DNA of 64,000 nt from Niebla homalea (taxonomy: Eukaryota > Ascomycota > Lecanoromycetes > Lecanorales > Ramalinaceae): assembly GCA_019925105.1 (NCBI GenBank), contig JAHGAU010000044.1, positions 1-64,000 on the forward strand, in the 5' to 3' direction. Every line of letters starts with the position of its first letter. Position 1 is the first letter of the stretch. Positions 1 to 9,768 of this stretch are shown here, one piece after another. The notes beneath the pieces are model-generated. The model did not search any database. It saw only the letters and a list, made by a program, of their open reading frames with translations, and had not been told where the DNA came from. The translations under genes and the position numbers were made by a program.

Positions 1-1986
1 TATATAAAATGAAATATATTATCGTTAATGTATTACCAGTATTAATAAGAGTATTTTAAAAAAAGGGGTTTATAGTTACTCCGAGTAACTATGTTTTATT
101 TTTATCTTTTTTACTTTTTTTTTAAAGAAAAGGTTAAGTTAATATATAATTCTATAACGTTAATAAAGGTTCTTTTAATCTTTTAAGTTGTTATATAAGT
201 ATATATGAATTATGCCTTATTATAAGTTTATATTTCCCTTTTAAATTAAAGTAAGTTTTAATTATTTATTCTAATTTTCTTTATTTTTTATATAAAAGAG
301 TTTAAAGAAGGGTACCGTTAAATTAAGTAAGTTTTACGTTAATAACCGTTATAAATTATTATTAATATTCTTAATATATATATAATATAATTATTATTAT
401 AAATATATTTATTTCTATTTTCTTTTATTAATTCTTTCGATTAATTTTATTATTTACTTCTTTTTATTATCTATTTTTTTAATTTATTTTTTAGTTTTTC
501 GATTCTTAATTATTCCGTTTATAACTTAAGGTAAAAAGTTTATTACGTCCGGTTAACGTATTATACAATTTATAATTATTTCTTAGAATTTTAAAGACCG
601 GTTTAAACCTCTATAAGTAATTTAGAATTTAATTATTATTTAAGTGGCTTTTAACTTAATAATTTACGTTCTAATAAAAGGTATTTCTTTAAAAAATATA
701 TACGATTATTTAAGTTTTATTAAGGAATCTTATTTTTATTACTTTAATTATTAAAATACATAATTTAATTTAATTACTTTAATAATTATTAAGGAATCTT
801 ATATATTTATTAATATTAAGGTACCCGGTATTACTTACGGGTCTTAAAAAATTATTTACCCGGTATAAAATAATCTTTAAGATTAACTTTACGTCTTTAA
901 GGAATATATATAATATTCCGAATTAAATTAAAGAATCTTACTTATAATAAATAAATCGGTTACTTAAAATTATCTTATAAGACTTACGGTTTAATTACTT
1001 AAGATAATTTAATAAAACTTACGATTTAATCGGGTTTAATTACTTATATTAATTTAATAAATTTTATATTTTAATTATTACGGTCGTTAATTATTAAATA
1101 ATAATTTTACGTTATTTAAGGTAATTAATTTTTTTCTATTTTTTTTTTTAATTACTTTAATTTCTTTTATTTTAAGAGAACGGCTTATATTAATATATAG
1201 GTCCTAATTTCCTTAATAATAATTAAGAAAATCCGGTAATATATATAATTATTTTTTAATTAAGGTTTAAGCCCGTTATTAATATAAAAAATATTATTAT
1301 CCTTTTATAATTAAAATATTTTAAAAAAACTATTATATTTTTTAATTTTTTAATTTTTAATAATTAATAATTAATTAATCAATATTAATAATACTTTACC
1401 GATATATATGAATAGGGTCCCCGTATTAATTACGGGTAATAATAAAAATATCTAAATAAAAGTACTTAAAAAAAAGTTATTTAAATACCTTTATTTTTCT
1501 CGATTTTAATATTTATTTAATAAATAAATAGTAATTAAGAATATTCTATAAATATATATAAATCTATAGCTTATTACTTTTATTATATATATATAATATA
1601 ATAATAATAAAAGTCGGTTCTTTATAATATTTTCGTAATTTTTATTACCGTTAATCAAGGAAAAAATATAGTAAGTTATTTACGATTAAATCGTATAATT
1701 AGACTGAATTCTTTAATATATATAAGTAAATAAAAGCCTTTTTAAGACCGCTAAAAAAAATAAAAAAAAGATAAAAAAGTAAAAGTAATAAAATAATAAA
1801 TAGCAATAAAGTATAATTAAAGATAGGCCGTAGCCTTTATATAAGTTAATAAGGTATAGGTTACTTATTATAATAATCCGTTATACCTTTCCTTTTCCAA
1901 GTATATACGAATTAATTCCACCCTTAATCAGCCCTTTTAATGTTTCCCTTCCTTTATACACCCATCCGCAAGTTTTATGTCTTCCA
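1..1986 (-). repeat. Left arm of ~1.98 kb inverted repeat
   Basis: This arm is the reverse complement of 5,661-7,642, and the match runs to the first base of the window, so the repeat continues outside it. Read on the minus strand it starts with an LTR-like segment (1,986 down to about 1,762) and goes on into about 1.76 kb of heavily RIP-mutated A-rich sequence. That inner part has no recognisable domain. If the LTR-like segment is a 5' LTR, the inner part would be leader and gag of a gypsy element. That is inference; I could not read a gag or zinc knuckle in it. Confidence 0.8.
1762..1986 (-). repeat. LTR-like terminal segment, copy 1
   Basis: About 225 bp are shared with 5,661-5,886 (inverted relative to this copy) and 60,175-60,398. 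All three copies begin TGGAAGA, or its RIP-mutated form TAGAAGA, directly after a purine-rich tract. The 60 kb copy loses homology near 60,398, which sets the estimated end. This copy follows the chromovirus pol remnant on the same strand, so it is probably that element's 3' LTR. The far end is estimated and no clear CA terminus is visible. Confidence 0.6.
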
Positions 1987-2005
1987 TGCTCTCCCCCTTT
2001 CCATC
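1987..2005 (-). promoter_or_regulatory. Polypurine tract before the LTR
   Basis: On the minus strand this reads GGAAAGGGGGAGAGCA directly before TGG, the usual plus-strand primer position next to a 3' LTR. The same tract occurs at 5,643-5,660 and, mutated, at 60,158-60,174. Confidence 0.6.
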
Positions 2006-3488
2006 CTCCGTTTAAAAACCAAGAATTTAAGATATCGTTCATATTTTATTCCTCTTAATCGTTTATAATTTGTTCCTCTTAATCGTTAATTATAATTATA
2101 TCTACTAAGACGAATTTTTATCCAGCTAATAAGTCCTTTATTATTATCCTTAAAAGACCGGTATAAAATACGTTTTCTATATAAAGGCTTTCGGGTAACT
2201 TAAGTTTATATACATATCCCTTTTTACTTGTAATCTTATAGGGATTAATGATTTTATAATTTTACTTTCTTATATAATTTAATAATCTTAATAAATTTAG
2301 TAAATAAATAAACTTAAATATTAATTTTATAAGTAATATCCTTCCGGTAACGGTTTACTTAAGTAATTATGGATACTTATATTACTTTTGAGTTATTCTT
2401 TCCGTACTTAAGTACTTCCTATATATAGTTAATAATGTCCTTAATAATATAACTTATAAATTACTTTCTTATTGTAATATAAACGGTATTATTTAGAATA
2501 AAATTTTATAGAAAAATGGTAACCGTAATTAAAGAAAAAGGTAATATTCCCGTAAAAGCCGATTCTTGGTTATTATCAATAAACTTTATTATATTAATAA
2601 AATCTGATTAATTATTCTATTACTTATTATAACATATCCAGAGTTTAATCTTAATATCCTAATTAACTTGTTTGGTTTATCCGTCTATTTCTAGATAATA
2701 TACCGTTAAATATATGGTTTTAATATCTAATCTTTTATAAAGATACTTTTCTAAGGTAAATACGAATTAGGGTCCTTAGCCCGAAATGATTAAAGTAAAA
2801 AGACCGCAGTATTAATATATTTTTTAATGGAAGACGTCTGTAAGTAATTTTATTAACGTTAAATTTCATTTAAAATAAATCCATAAAAACGATACTTAGA
2901 TAACCTATAGTAAATCGTAAAGATAGCGTTAAATTCCTTGGATTTTAATAATCCGGTAATTAAATCTATAAATAAATTTTTATATCGTTAATCCGATATT
3001 AATAATAAATAAAATAAAGTATTTTTCTTATCTTTTAAGGCTTTAATCCGTTTATAGAATTAATAATTACGGAAATACCTTTTAATTATAATACAGAGTT
3101 AAAAGATATAATTATGTTATTAAATAAGCTTTATAATTTGTTTTATTCTTAAATAAGTAAAAGATAATTAAAAATAAATCTGGTTAAGAATTCTAATTAT
3201 TATATTTATTGATATATATAAATCTTAGTACAATAATATAAGATTCCGCCCTTATTAAGGTATTTATTAAGATAATTATTATTAACTATTTTAATCCGAA
3301 TTCTTATATACTCTTTATTAATAAAGTATATACGTCTAATCTTTATAAAGAAATCTTTTTTTAACTTTTTAACTTTTAATTTCTCAGGGTCCTTAATTGG
3401 TTTTAATTATATTCGTTTTAACGGTAATATTATTTAATATATATATTTTTAATGATTATTATTAATTAAAGTCAATATTAAGTATATC
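2005..3488 (-). pseudogene. Ty3/gypsy chromovirus integrase and GPY/F remnant
   Basis: This is the C-terminal part of a chromovirus polyprotein, full of stop codons. Read on the minus strand, about 3,215-3,040 resembles the integrase zinc-binding region (LEFLTR). Around 2,951-2,971 the reading FIDLITG corresponds to the DFITGLP catalytic block. Around 2,766-2,790 the reading S-G-stop-G-P-stop-F corresponds to SDRGPQF, with stops where CGA and CAA were mutated. At 2,670-2,690 it reads TDG-stop-TKQVN, the usual PQTDGQTxxVN. At 2,100-2,215 it reads YKLKLPES followed by GLLRIIIKDLLAGQ, the GPY/F module of chromoviruses. A 9-codon duplication with NDQEE follows. The upstream RNase H part lies at 5,089-5,640, separated by an inserted element. 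It is dead as a gene. Confidence 0.85.
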
Positions 3489-3661
3489 TGTCAGGTATTA
3501 AGAGTACTGAGGTAAAAATGTGGGTGTAATATGTATAATGAGTAAGTATCTAACTATCAAGGTGCGTAATATGAGTGTGTACGCCAAGCACCGGGCGTCC
3601 GCTATACCCATTTGGGCCTTAGTGCCGTAAAGGTCTTGGCATACGTATAGTGTATATAATA
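3489..3661 (+). repeat. Left LTR of element copy 1
   Basis: 173 bp, with about 16 differences by eye from the right LTR at 4,915-5,088, mostly transitions. Shared landmarks are ATGTGGGTGTAATATGTAT and GCCAAGCACCGGGCGTCCGC. The end reads ATATAATA where the right LTR has ACATAACA, a RIP-type loss of the terminal CA. Confidence 0.85.
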
Positions 3662-3662
3662 A

Positions 3663-4860
3663 ATGCACCACAAAAAGAAAGACCGCAACGCCCTCGTTCC
3701 GACGGTAAGGTTGAAGTCTCTATTGCTGAGAACGGCTCCGGGCCCAGGGAATAAGTGTATTTAGCGCCGAGTATATTAAAGAACTAAAAAGAATAAGTGG
3801 TAATAGCGTATTAACGCCGTGTTGGAATTATATATTGAAAAAATCGAAAAAGGTACAAGCCGAGCAATTGTCGTAAGCTACCCGGGATATAGTCGTGAAA
3901 TCTCAGGTACTGAGCTTAAGCTGAATCGAGTAAAAACGCGATCTCCGGGGTATTACCGAGTCGTATACTCTTTACCAGTAGTTGTTAAGTAGCTGTCTAT
4001 AGAACGAGCACGTCTTACTATATATATAGGCTTATTCATTAGGTTACTTACCTCGTGGGAAGCCACAGTAATCCTTTTTACAATTAACGTAAGCAATTCG
4101 GTCAAGGTAACCTGGCTCAGGTCTATTAATGTACCCTAGCTTTATAAGTGAGAGTAATATTATATACTTGAATATACGTTATGGCCATCGTTTGAACGTT
4201 TTAAGCCGTACGGTAAGGCCTCCGTGCTTATATATTATATTTAAGTATATTCTGGTTAAGGACTTGCTTTATAATTTGGCCTGAAGCTCTTGTTTTAATA
4301 ACGGCTTTTACCTTGAGGATTTTGGGGTAAACTTTTGCGGTAATATTAAGCGAGCAGATAAGGTCTTTACTTACGGAGCAGGTAACTTAGGTCTTAAGGG
4401 TAGATTCAGTGGTGGTGCACTCAGTTTGGGTGCAAATCGGTTAAAGAGGTCCTTAAGTATTATAGGTGGTAACACCTTTAATAGTAACACTTTGATTAAG
4501 GGTGTTGATTTAATGAGATATTTAAGAGGTATAAATCTCATATAGAGATCATGGATAGTAAGGTAGGATTTAGGTAAGAAACAGCTTGCTGATAATAAGC
4601 TTGCTGATAAAGGTATTGATAATAAAGTCCTGGATCTTATAGGTGAGGTTTAAGCTATTAATAAAGTAAATCCAGTCAATTTAAGAGCTAAAAAATATGA
4701 TAGTATCGAGGATAAGGATAACATGATCGAGCTAGCTGAAGCTGTTAATATAGTAAATAAAGATATAACGGTAAGATGTCTAGTGAAAGACTCCGCTTGG
4801 TATAATATAGGTATTAGGTGGATGAGCTATAACGTAGCCACACTGATTATAATACAGTAG
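3663..4860 (+). pseudogene. Decayed conserved reading frame of the 1.6 kb element
   Basis: I do not recognise the protein. A frame opens with ATG one base after the left LTR (MHHKKKDRN, strongly basic). Later, interrupted by stops and frame changes, it reads YIEKIEKGTSRAIVVSYPG (about 3,830-3,885) and a Gly/Asn/Leu-rich block ending GGNTFNSNTL...LRGINLI with a stop at 4,543-4,545. After that stop it continues as DKDNMIELAEAVNIVNKD and LVKDSAW (about 4,700-4,800). The matching strand of the second copy gives the same blocks in the same order (IYPGNNRE, GGNTFNSDTL, RGINLI plus stop, IELAEAINIVN, LVKDSAW). Conservation of protein across diverged DNA suggests a real gene once existed. No gag zinc knuckle, protease or polymerase motif is visible. 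Confidence 0.6.
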
Positions 4861-4897
4861 AGGTTATACTTAATCTGTATTAAAGCTTAGATAACTG

Positions 4898-4912
4898 AAG
4901 TTATTGCTACCA
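4898..4912 (-). promoter_or_regulatory. tRNA-primer-like site of element copy 1
   Basis: On the minus strand TGGTAGCAATAAC begins two bases inside the right LTR. The first seven bases, TGGTAGC, match initiator-methionine primer sites such as that of Ty1. The site is conserved in position and sequence in the second copy (8,293-8,307). It lies on the strand opposite to the conserved reading frame. Confidence 0.45.
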
Positions 4913-4914
4913 TT

Positions 4915-5088
4915 TGTTAGGTACTAAGAGTACTAAGGTAAAAATGTGGGTGTAATATGTATCATAAGTAAGTATCTAACTATAAAGGTACGCAATATAA
5001 GTGTGTACGCCAAGCACCGGGCGTCCGCTATACCCCTTTAGGCCTTAGTGCCGGTAAAGGTCTTGGCATGCGCATAGTGTACATAACA
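4915..5088 (+). repeat. Right LTR of element copy 1
   Basis: 174 bp, starting TGTTAGGTAC and ending ACATAACA, so the TG...CA ends are intact. It is a direct repeat of 3,489-3,661 and is followed by AAATC, the presumed target duplication. Confidence 0.85.
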
Positions 5089-5640
5089 AAATCATTTTTA
5101 TTAAAGTGTTTATTTTTTGGTTTTTCTTTACGGTAATATAAACAATTTTAAAGTTATAATTAATAAAAGAATCTATTCATTATACTTATTTTTTTATTAA
5201 CTTTTTTATTTCTATAAAATACTTAAGAATTTTATAATTTATAAAGATTTTAATAAAAATATCCATACTTTTAAGGTTTACCTTTTAAGTTTTAAGCCCG
5301 TTAATAATAATTAAGAGTTCCTTATTATAAATCTTATAATTATACTTTATTAATATAAGATTTTTAATATAGAATATAATAGGATAAAGTACGTTATTAT
5401 CGTTATATTAAAAGAGTATTCCTATATTGACGTAATTTAAGGAATCCGTTTTAAGGATAACCTTGTTTTTCCGATTAAAGTATCTTAATATTAATATTAA
5501 TATAATTATTATTTTTAGTTCCTGAAAGGTTACTTAATAAGCTTTATTTTATTTAAATTTAAAATCTTGTTAAGTTAATTAATATAATAACTTTATAATA
5601 TACAAGAAATTCTTAATAAGTTATTTATAAAATTTATAGA
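5089..5640 (-). pseudogene. Ty3/gypsy RNase H remnant, 5' part of the split pol
   Basis: This continues the 2,005-3,488 remnant on the far side of the 1.6 kb insertion. Read on the minus strand, about 5,225-5,105 gives KYFIEIKKLIK, then W-I-D, then NYNFKIVY. This matches the end of gypsy RNase H (YF...K.L..RQ.RW...L..F.F.I.YR.GK). Upstream, toward 5,640, the reading becomes too degraded to assign. The remnant stops at the polypurine tract of the inverted repeat arm, so the reverse transcriptase half is missing here. Confidence 0.7.
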
Positions 5641-5642
5641 AT

Positions 5643-5660
5643 TTGGAAAGGGGGAGAGCA
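5643..5660 (+). promoter_or_regulatory. Polypurine tract before the right-arm LTR
   Basis: It reads TGGAAAGGGGGAGAGCA directly before TGGAAGA, identical in its core to the tract at 1,987-2,005 but on the opposite strand. The sequence just inside the tract differs between the two arms, so the inverted repeat begins at or near this tract. Confidence 0.6.
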
Positions 5661-5886
5661 TGGAAGATACCAAATTTACGGATGGGTGTATGAAGGAACG
5701 GAAACATTAAAAGGGCTAATTAAGGGTGGAATTAATTTATAGATACTTTAAAAAGGAAAGGTATAACGGATTACTATAAAAAACAACCTATACCTCACTA
5801 ACTTATATAAGGGTTACGGCTTATCTTTAATTATATTCTATTGTTACCTGCTATTTTATTACTTTTACTCTTTTATTTTTTCCTAT
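5661..5886 (+). repeat. LTR-like terminal segment, copy 2
   Basis: Same family as 1,762-1,986 and 60,175-60,398. It contains the shared blocks AAAAGGGCTAATTAAGGGTGG and TGTTACCTGCTATTTTATTA. It follows a polypurine tract, which normally marks a 3' LTR, yet the homology with the other arm continues past it. Confidence 0.6.
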
Positions 5887-7642
5887 TTTTTTTAACGGTC
5901 TTAAGAAGGCTTTTTTTATTTATATATATTAAGGAATTCGGTCTAATTATACGATTTAATCGTAAATAACTTACCGTATTTTTTCCTTAATTAACGGTAA
6001 TAAAAACTATAAAGATATTATAAAGAACCGACCTCTATTTTTATTATATTATATATATATAATAAGAGTAATAGGTTATAAATTCATATATATCCATAGA
6101 ACATTTTTAATTATTACTTACTTATTAAATAAATATTAAAGTCCAGAAAAATAAGGGGATTTAAGTAACCCTTTTTTAAGCACCCTTATTTAAATATTCT
6201 TATTATTACCCTTAATCAATACGGGGATTTTATTTATACGTATTAATAAAGTATAAGTAATATTTATTAATTGATTATTAATTATTAAAAATTAAAAAGT
6301 AAAAAAAAACGACAATTTTTATAAAGTGTTTTAATTATAAAAAGATAGTAATACCCTTTATATTAATAATAGGCTTAAATTTTAATTAAGAAATAATCGT
6401 ATATATTACCGGATATTCTAAATTATTATTAAGGAAATTATAACTTATATATTAATATAAACCGCTTTCTTAAAATAAAAGAAATTAAAGTAATTAAAAA
6501 AAATTAAAAAAGATTAAAAACCTTAAATAACGTAAAATTATTATTTAATAATTAACGACTATAATAACTAAAATATAAAACTCGTGAAATTAATATAAAC
6601 AATTAAATCCGACTGAATTATAAGTTTTATTAAATTATTTTAAATAATTAAACCGTAAGTCTTATAAAATAATTCTGAATAACCAATTTATTTATTATAA
6701 ATAAGATTCCTTGATTTAATTCGGAGTATTATATATATTCCTTAAAGACGTAAAGTCAATCCTGAAGATTATTTTATACCGGGTAAGCAATCTTTTAAGA
6801 CCCGTAAATAATACTAAGTAATTTAATATTAATAAATATATAAAACTCCTTAATAATTATCGGAATAATTAAATTAAACCGTATATCTTAACGATAAAAA
6901 TAATAAAAATAAAAGCCCTTAATAAAACTTAAATAATTATATATACCTCTTAAAGAAATACCTTTTATTGGAACGTAAATTATTAAGTTAAAAGTTACTT
7001 AAGCGGTAATTAAGTTTTAAACTATTTATAAAAATTTAAACCGGTCTTTAAGATTTTTAAGAAATAACCATAAGCTATATAATACGTTAGCCGGACGTAA
7101 TAAATCCTTTACCTTAAATTATAAATTAAGCAATTAGAAATTAAAAAACCAGAAAATAAATTAAGAAAATAAATAATAAAAAAAGTAAATAATAAAATTA
7201 ATTAAAAAAATTAATAAAAAAGAATAAAGATAAATATACTTATAATAATAATTATATTATATATATATTAAGAATATTAATAATAACCTATAGTAATTAC
7301 CGATATAAAACTTATTTAATTTAACGGCACCCTCCTTAAAACTTTCCCGTATAAAAAATAAAGAACATTAAAATAAATAATTAAAACTTACTTTAATCCG
7401 AAAAAGAAATACAGATTTATGATAAAATATAATTTATATATACTTATATAATAATTTAAAAGACTAAAAGGACCTTTATCAACGTTATACGATTATATAT
7501 TAATTTAACCTTTTTTAAAAAAAAAAAGTAAAAAAGATAAAAATAAAATATAGTTATTTAAAGTAACTATAAACCTTTTTTTAAAAAATACTTTTACTAA
7601 TATTAGTAATATATCAACGATAATATATTTTATTTTATATAT
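5661..7642 (+). repeat. Right arm of ~1.98 kb inverted repeat
   Basis: This is the reverse complement of 1-1,986, with an LTR-like segment at 5,661-5,886 and then A-rich decayed sequence. The plus strand from about 6,450 is markedly purine-rich (runs such as TTAAAAAAGATTAAAAACC), as an old Lys/Glu/Asn-rich frame such as gag would be. No motif confirms this. Beyond 7,642 the partner is outside the window and the true repeat end is unknown. Confidence 0.8.
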
Positions 7643-8122
7643 ATCTTAATACCCTTAAAATAAAAAAGATAAAGTTAAATATTATTATATAAATTAAGGA
7701 ATTAATTACGGTATTATTATTCCTTTTATTATTATTTTATTTCTTTTATTAAAAAGAATATATACCTTTTTACTTTATATTAAATAAAGGATAAAGAAGA
7801 TTCAAATAAATTTATATAAATTACGGGGCTATCCCGTATTTATTAATAATTATAAATATTATCGAAGACTACTTAATAATAAACCTTATTAACTTTTCTT
7901 TAAGGAATAATAAAATATTATTAAGAATCCCTTAGTCCTTTAAATTTAAAGGGGAATTAATTAATATATATAAAGTAAAGGAGGTACTTAAATAATTCTA
8001 GGTATCCTTTTTAATAATAATAATAAAGTTAAATATAAAAGAAAACTCTATAATATCATTAATAATCTTAACCTTTATTTTAAAATTATCGGAAACTTTA
8101 TAATAAAGAATTATAATATAAC
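7643..8122. other. Decayed A/T-rich sequence, no gene seen
   Basis: RIP-mutated sequence without a readable domain. It is contiguous in origin with 9,769 onward, because the 1.6 kb element at 8,128-9,763 inserted between them. It may be internal sequence of the same retroelement as the right repeat arm, but nothing proves it. Confidence 0.5.
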
Positions 8123-8127
8123 CCGGG

Positions 8128-8290
8128 TGTCACGGTATGGACCTTGGGAGGATCCCTTGGCACGGAGCGGGCTTACCTTGTTCCGGTGCTTGGCGCGCAC
8201 ACTTATATTTCCCACCTTCATAGCTAGATAGCTACTTATCATTTATATATTTATTACTTTATCATTATGCATACCGCATTTCTCGTAACA
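8128..8290. repeat. LTR of element copy 2, left
   Basis: 163 bp, TGTCACGG...CGTAACA. It differs from 9,601-9,763 at about a dozen positions, nearly all C/T or G/A, consistent with RIP after insertion. GTGCTTGGCG reverse-complements to the CGCCAAGCAC core of the copy 1 LTR, tying the two copies to one family. Confidence 0.9.
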
Positions 8291-8292
8291 AA

Positions 8293-8307
8293 TGGTAGCA
8301 ATAGCTC
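8293..8307 (+). promoter_or_regulatory. tRNA-primer-like site of element copy 2
   Basis: TGGTAGCAATAGCTC starts two bases after the left LTR, the usual place for a retrotransposon primer-binding site. TGGTAGC matches the complement of an initiator-Met tRNA 3' end; the next bases do not match the yeast sequence. It is conserved with copy 1. It would make the genomic RNA antisense to the reading frame at 8,657-8,929. Confidence 0.45.
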
Positions 8308-8656
8308 AGTTATCTAAGCTTTTGATACAGATCGAATATAACCTCTATCTGCCTTAAGTTAAGGTAGCTACGTTATAGCTTATTTATTTAATACCTTACC
8401 AAGCGGAGTCTTTTACTAGATATTTCACCATTATGCCTTCATTTACTATATTAATAGCTTCAGCTAGCTCGATTACATTATCCTTACCCTTATCCCCATC
8501 CTTAACGTACGCGTTAGTACTTAAATCACGATCTGGATTACCTTTAATACCTTAAACCTTACCTGTAAGGTTTAAAACTTCATTATTAATACCTTTATTA
8601 GTAAGCTCACCAGTTAACTGTTTTTTACCCAAATTTTACCTTACTATTTATAACCT

Positions 8657-8929
8657 TTATATAAGATTTATACCTCTTAAATCTTTTATTAAATTAATAC
8701 TTATAGTTAAAGTGTCACTATTAAAGGTATTACCACCCATAACACTCAAAGACCTCTTTAATAAATTTATACTTAAATTGAGTATACCACCCTTAAATCT
8801 ATCCTTATTAATTAAACCACTTACTCCGCAAGTAAAGACTTTACTTACTCCGTAAGTAAAGAGCTTACCTGCTCCGTTACCTTTACCGTAAATTACTCCC
8901 GTAGCATTAAAGAAAAAGCCCTTAGCCAA
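8657..8929 (-). CDS. 90-residue open fragment of the 1.6 kb element's conserved protein
   Basis: This is the only frame in the window longer than 80 codons that I accept as probably real coding sequence. It is not recognised as any known family. It is rich in Gly, Asn, Leu and Ser and has an 8-residue tandem repeat, KLFTYGVS then KVFTCGVS (about residues 22-37). It ends GGNTFNSDTL...LRGINLI and a stop. Copy 1 encodes the equivalent GGNTFNSNTL...LRGINLI and a stop at 4,543-4,545. Downstream on the same strand, the two copies again agree (IELAEAINIVN, LVKDSAW), so the stop after INLI probably interrupts a longer original protein, or separates two frames. The first Met is only the first ATG in the open stretch, and the frame continues upstream as KRILAKG. 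Whether it is translated today is unknown. Confidence 0.4.
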   Translation of the reverse strand: MAKGFFFNATGVIYGKGNGAGKLFTYGVSKVFTCGVSGLINKDRFKGGILNLSINLLKRSLSVMGGNTFNSDTLTISINLIKDLRGINLI

Positions 8930-9600
8930 AATACGTTTAATTATAATAGATTAAAAGGGAAAAGATATTATAAAAGTTAGGATAGCAAGTCTCGATAATA
9001 AGTTATCGGACGTCTATAAACGTTAATGTATCTTTAAGTATTAACCTTATAATAACCTATTACTACTTACTTTTATAAAGACCGGCTAAAAGTATATACT
9101 TTATCGTTATAGTTTAAATAAGCTTATTTATAATAAGTATAAAACGAGCTATAATAATTAAGATTATAATAATAAGCCGGAGAATATTTATACCTTATAT
9201 AAGCGTACTTATTTATCTTATAAATACGGTATTAATTTATATTAATATTAACCTTAAGATACGACTCGGTAATATTACGTAGTTATTAAGTAAGATACGA
9301 CTACGGGAATACCTCGGAGATTACGTTTTTAAGCGATTTAGCTTAATCGTAATCCTTAAATTCACGATTATTTCCCGGGTAAATCGCGATAATTACTCGG
9401 TTTACGAGTTTTCGGTTTTTTCCAATATACGATTTCACTACCCTTTATTTCTTAATAACCATATATTTAATCAGCATTATTTATATACTCGGAGCTTCCC
9501 CTCGGTTACTTTTATTACCGAGTATATTAATATTTATAATATTTTATGGTGGATATAGTACGACGTGGACGTCGCTTTTTTCTCTTTTTTATGGGCATGT

Positions 9601-9763
9601 TGTTACGGTATGGACCTTGGTAGGATCCCTTGGCACGGAGCGGGCTTACCTTATTCCGGTGCTTGGCGCGTACACTTATATTTCCCACCTTTATAGCTAG
9701 ATAGCTACTTATTATTCATACATTTATTACTTTATCACCATGCATAGCGCATTTCTCGTGACA
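9601..9763. repeat. LTR of element copy 2, right
   Basis: 163 bp, TGTTACGG...CGTGACA, a direct repeat of 8,128-8,290 and followed by CCGGG. Immediately inside it, on the minus strand, the element reads ATGCCCATAAAAAAGAG, the presumed start of its basic reading frame. Confidence 0.9.
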
Positions 9764-9768
9764 CCGGG

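Larger units (their letters stand above)
3489..5088 (+). mobile_element. 1.6 kb LTR-flanked element, copy 1
   Basis: This element lacks recognisable gag or pol. It is bounded by direct repeats of 173-174 bp (3,489-3,661 and 4,915-5,088) that start TGT and end ATA/ACA. The flanks ATATC (3,484-3,488) and AAATC (5,089-5,093) look like a 5 bp target duplication with one change. It sits inside the chromovirus pol: RNase H motifs on one side and integrase motifs on the other are on the same strand and in the right order. It is much less RIP-mutated than its surroundings. The strand given is that of the conserved reading frame. A related, inverted copy lies at 8,128-9,763. Confidence 0.85.
8128..9763 (-). 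mobile_element. 1.6 kb LTR-flanked element, copy 2
   Basis: A complete second family member in the opposite orientation to copy 1, 1,636 bp long. Both LTRs are 163 bp (8,128-8,290 and 9,601-9,763). The termini are TGTCAC and GTGACA, and the flanks are a perfect 5 bp duplication CCGGG (8,123-8,127 and 9,764-9,768). This is the signature of integrase-mediated insertion. The inside is too short for gag-pol and none is seen. The family thus resembles fungal TRIM-type or other non-autonomous LTR elements, but it carries its own reading frame. The strand given is that of the frame. The middle (about 8,900-9,590) is strongly RIP-mutated, while the LTRs are much less so. Confidence 0.9.

Noticed and set aside
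8293..8330. Possible tRNA or SINE head (TAGCTCAGTTATC resembles a D-arm/A-box)
   Set aside because: No acceptor pairing, anticodon arm or B-box follows, and the position right after the LTR is better explained as a primer site.
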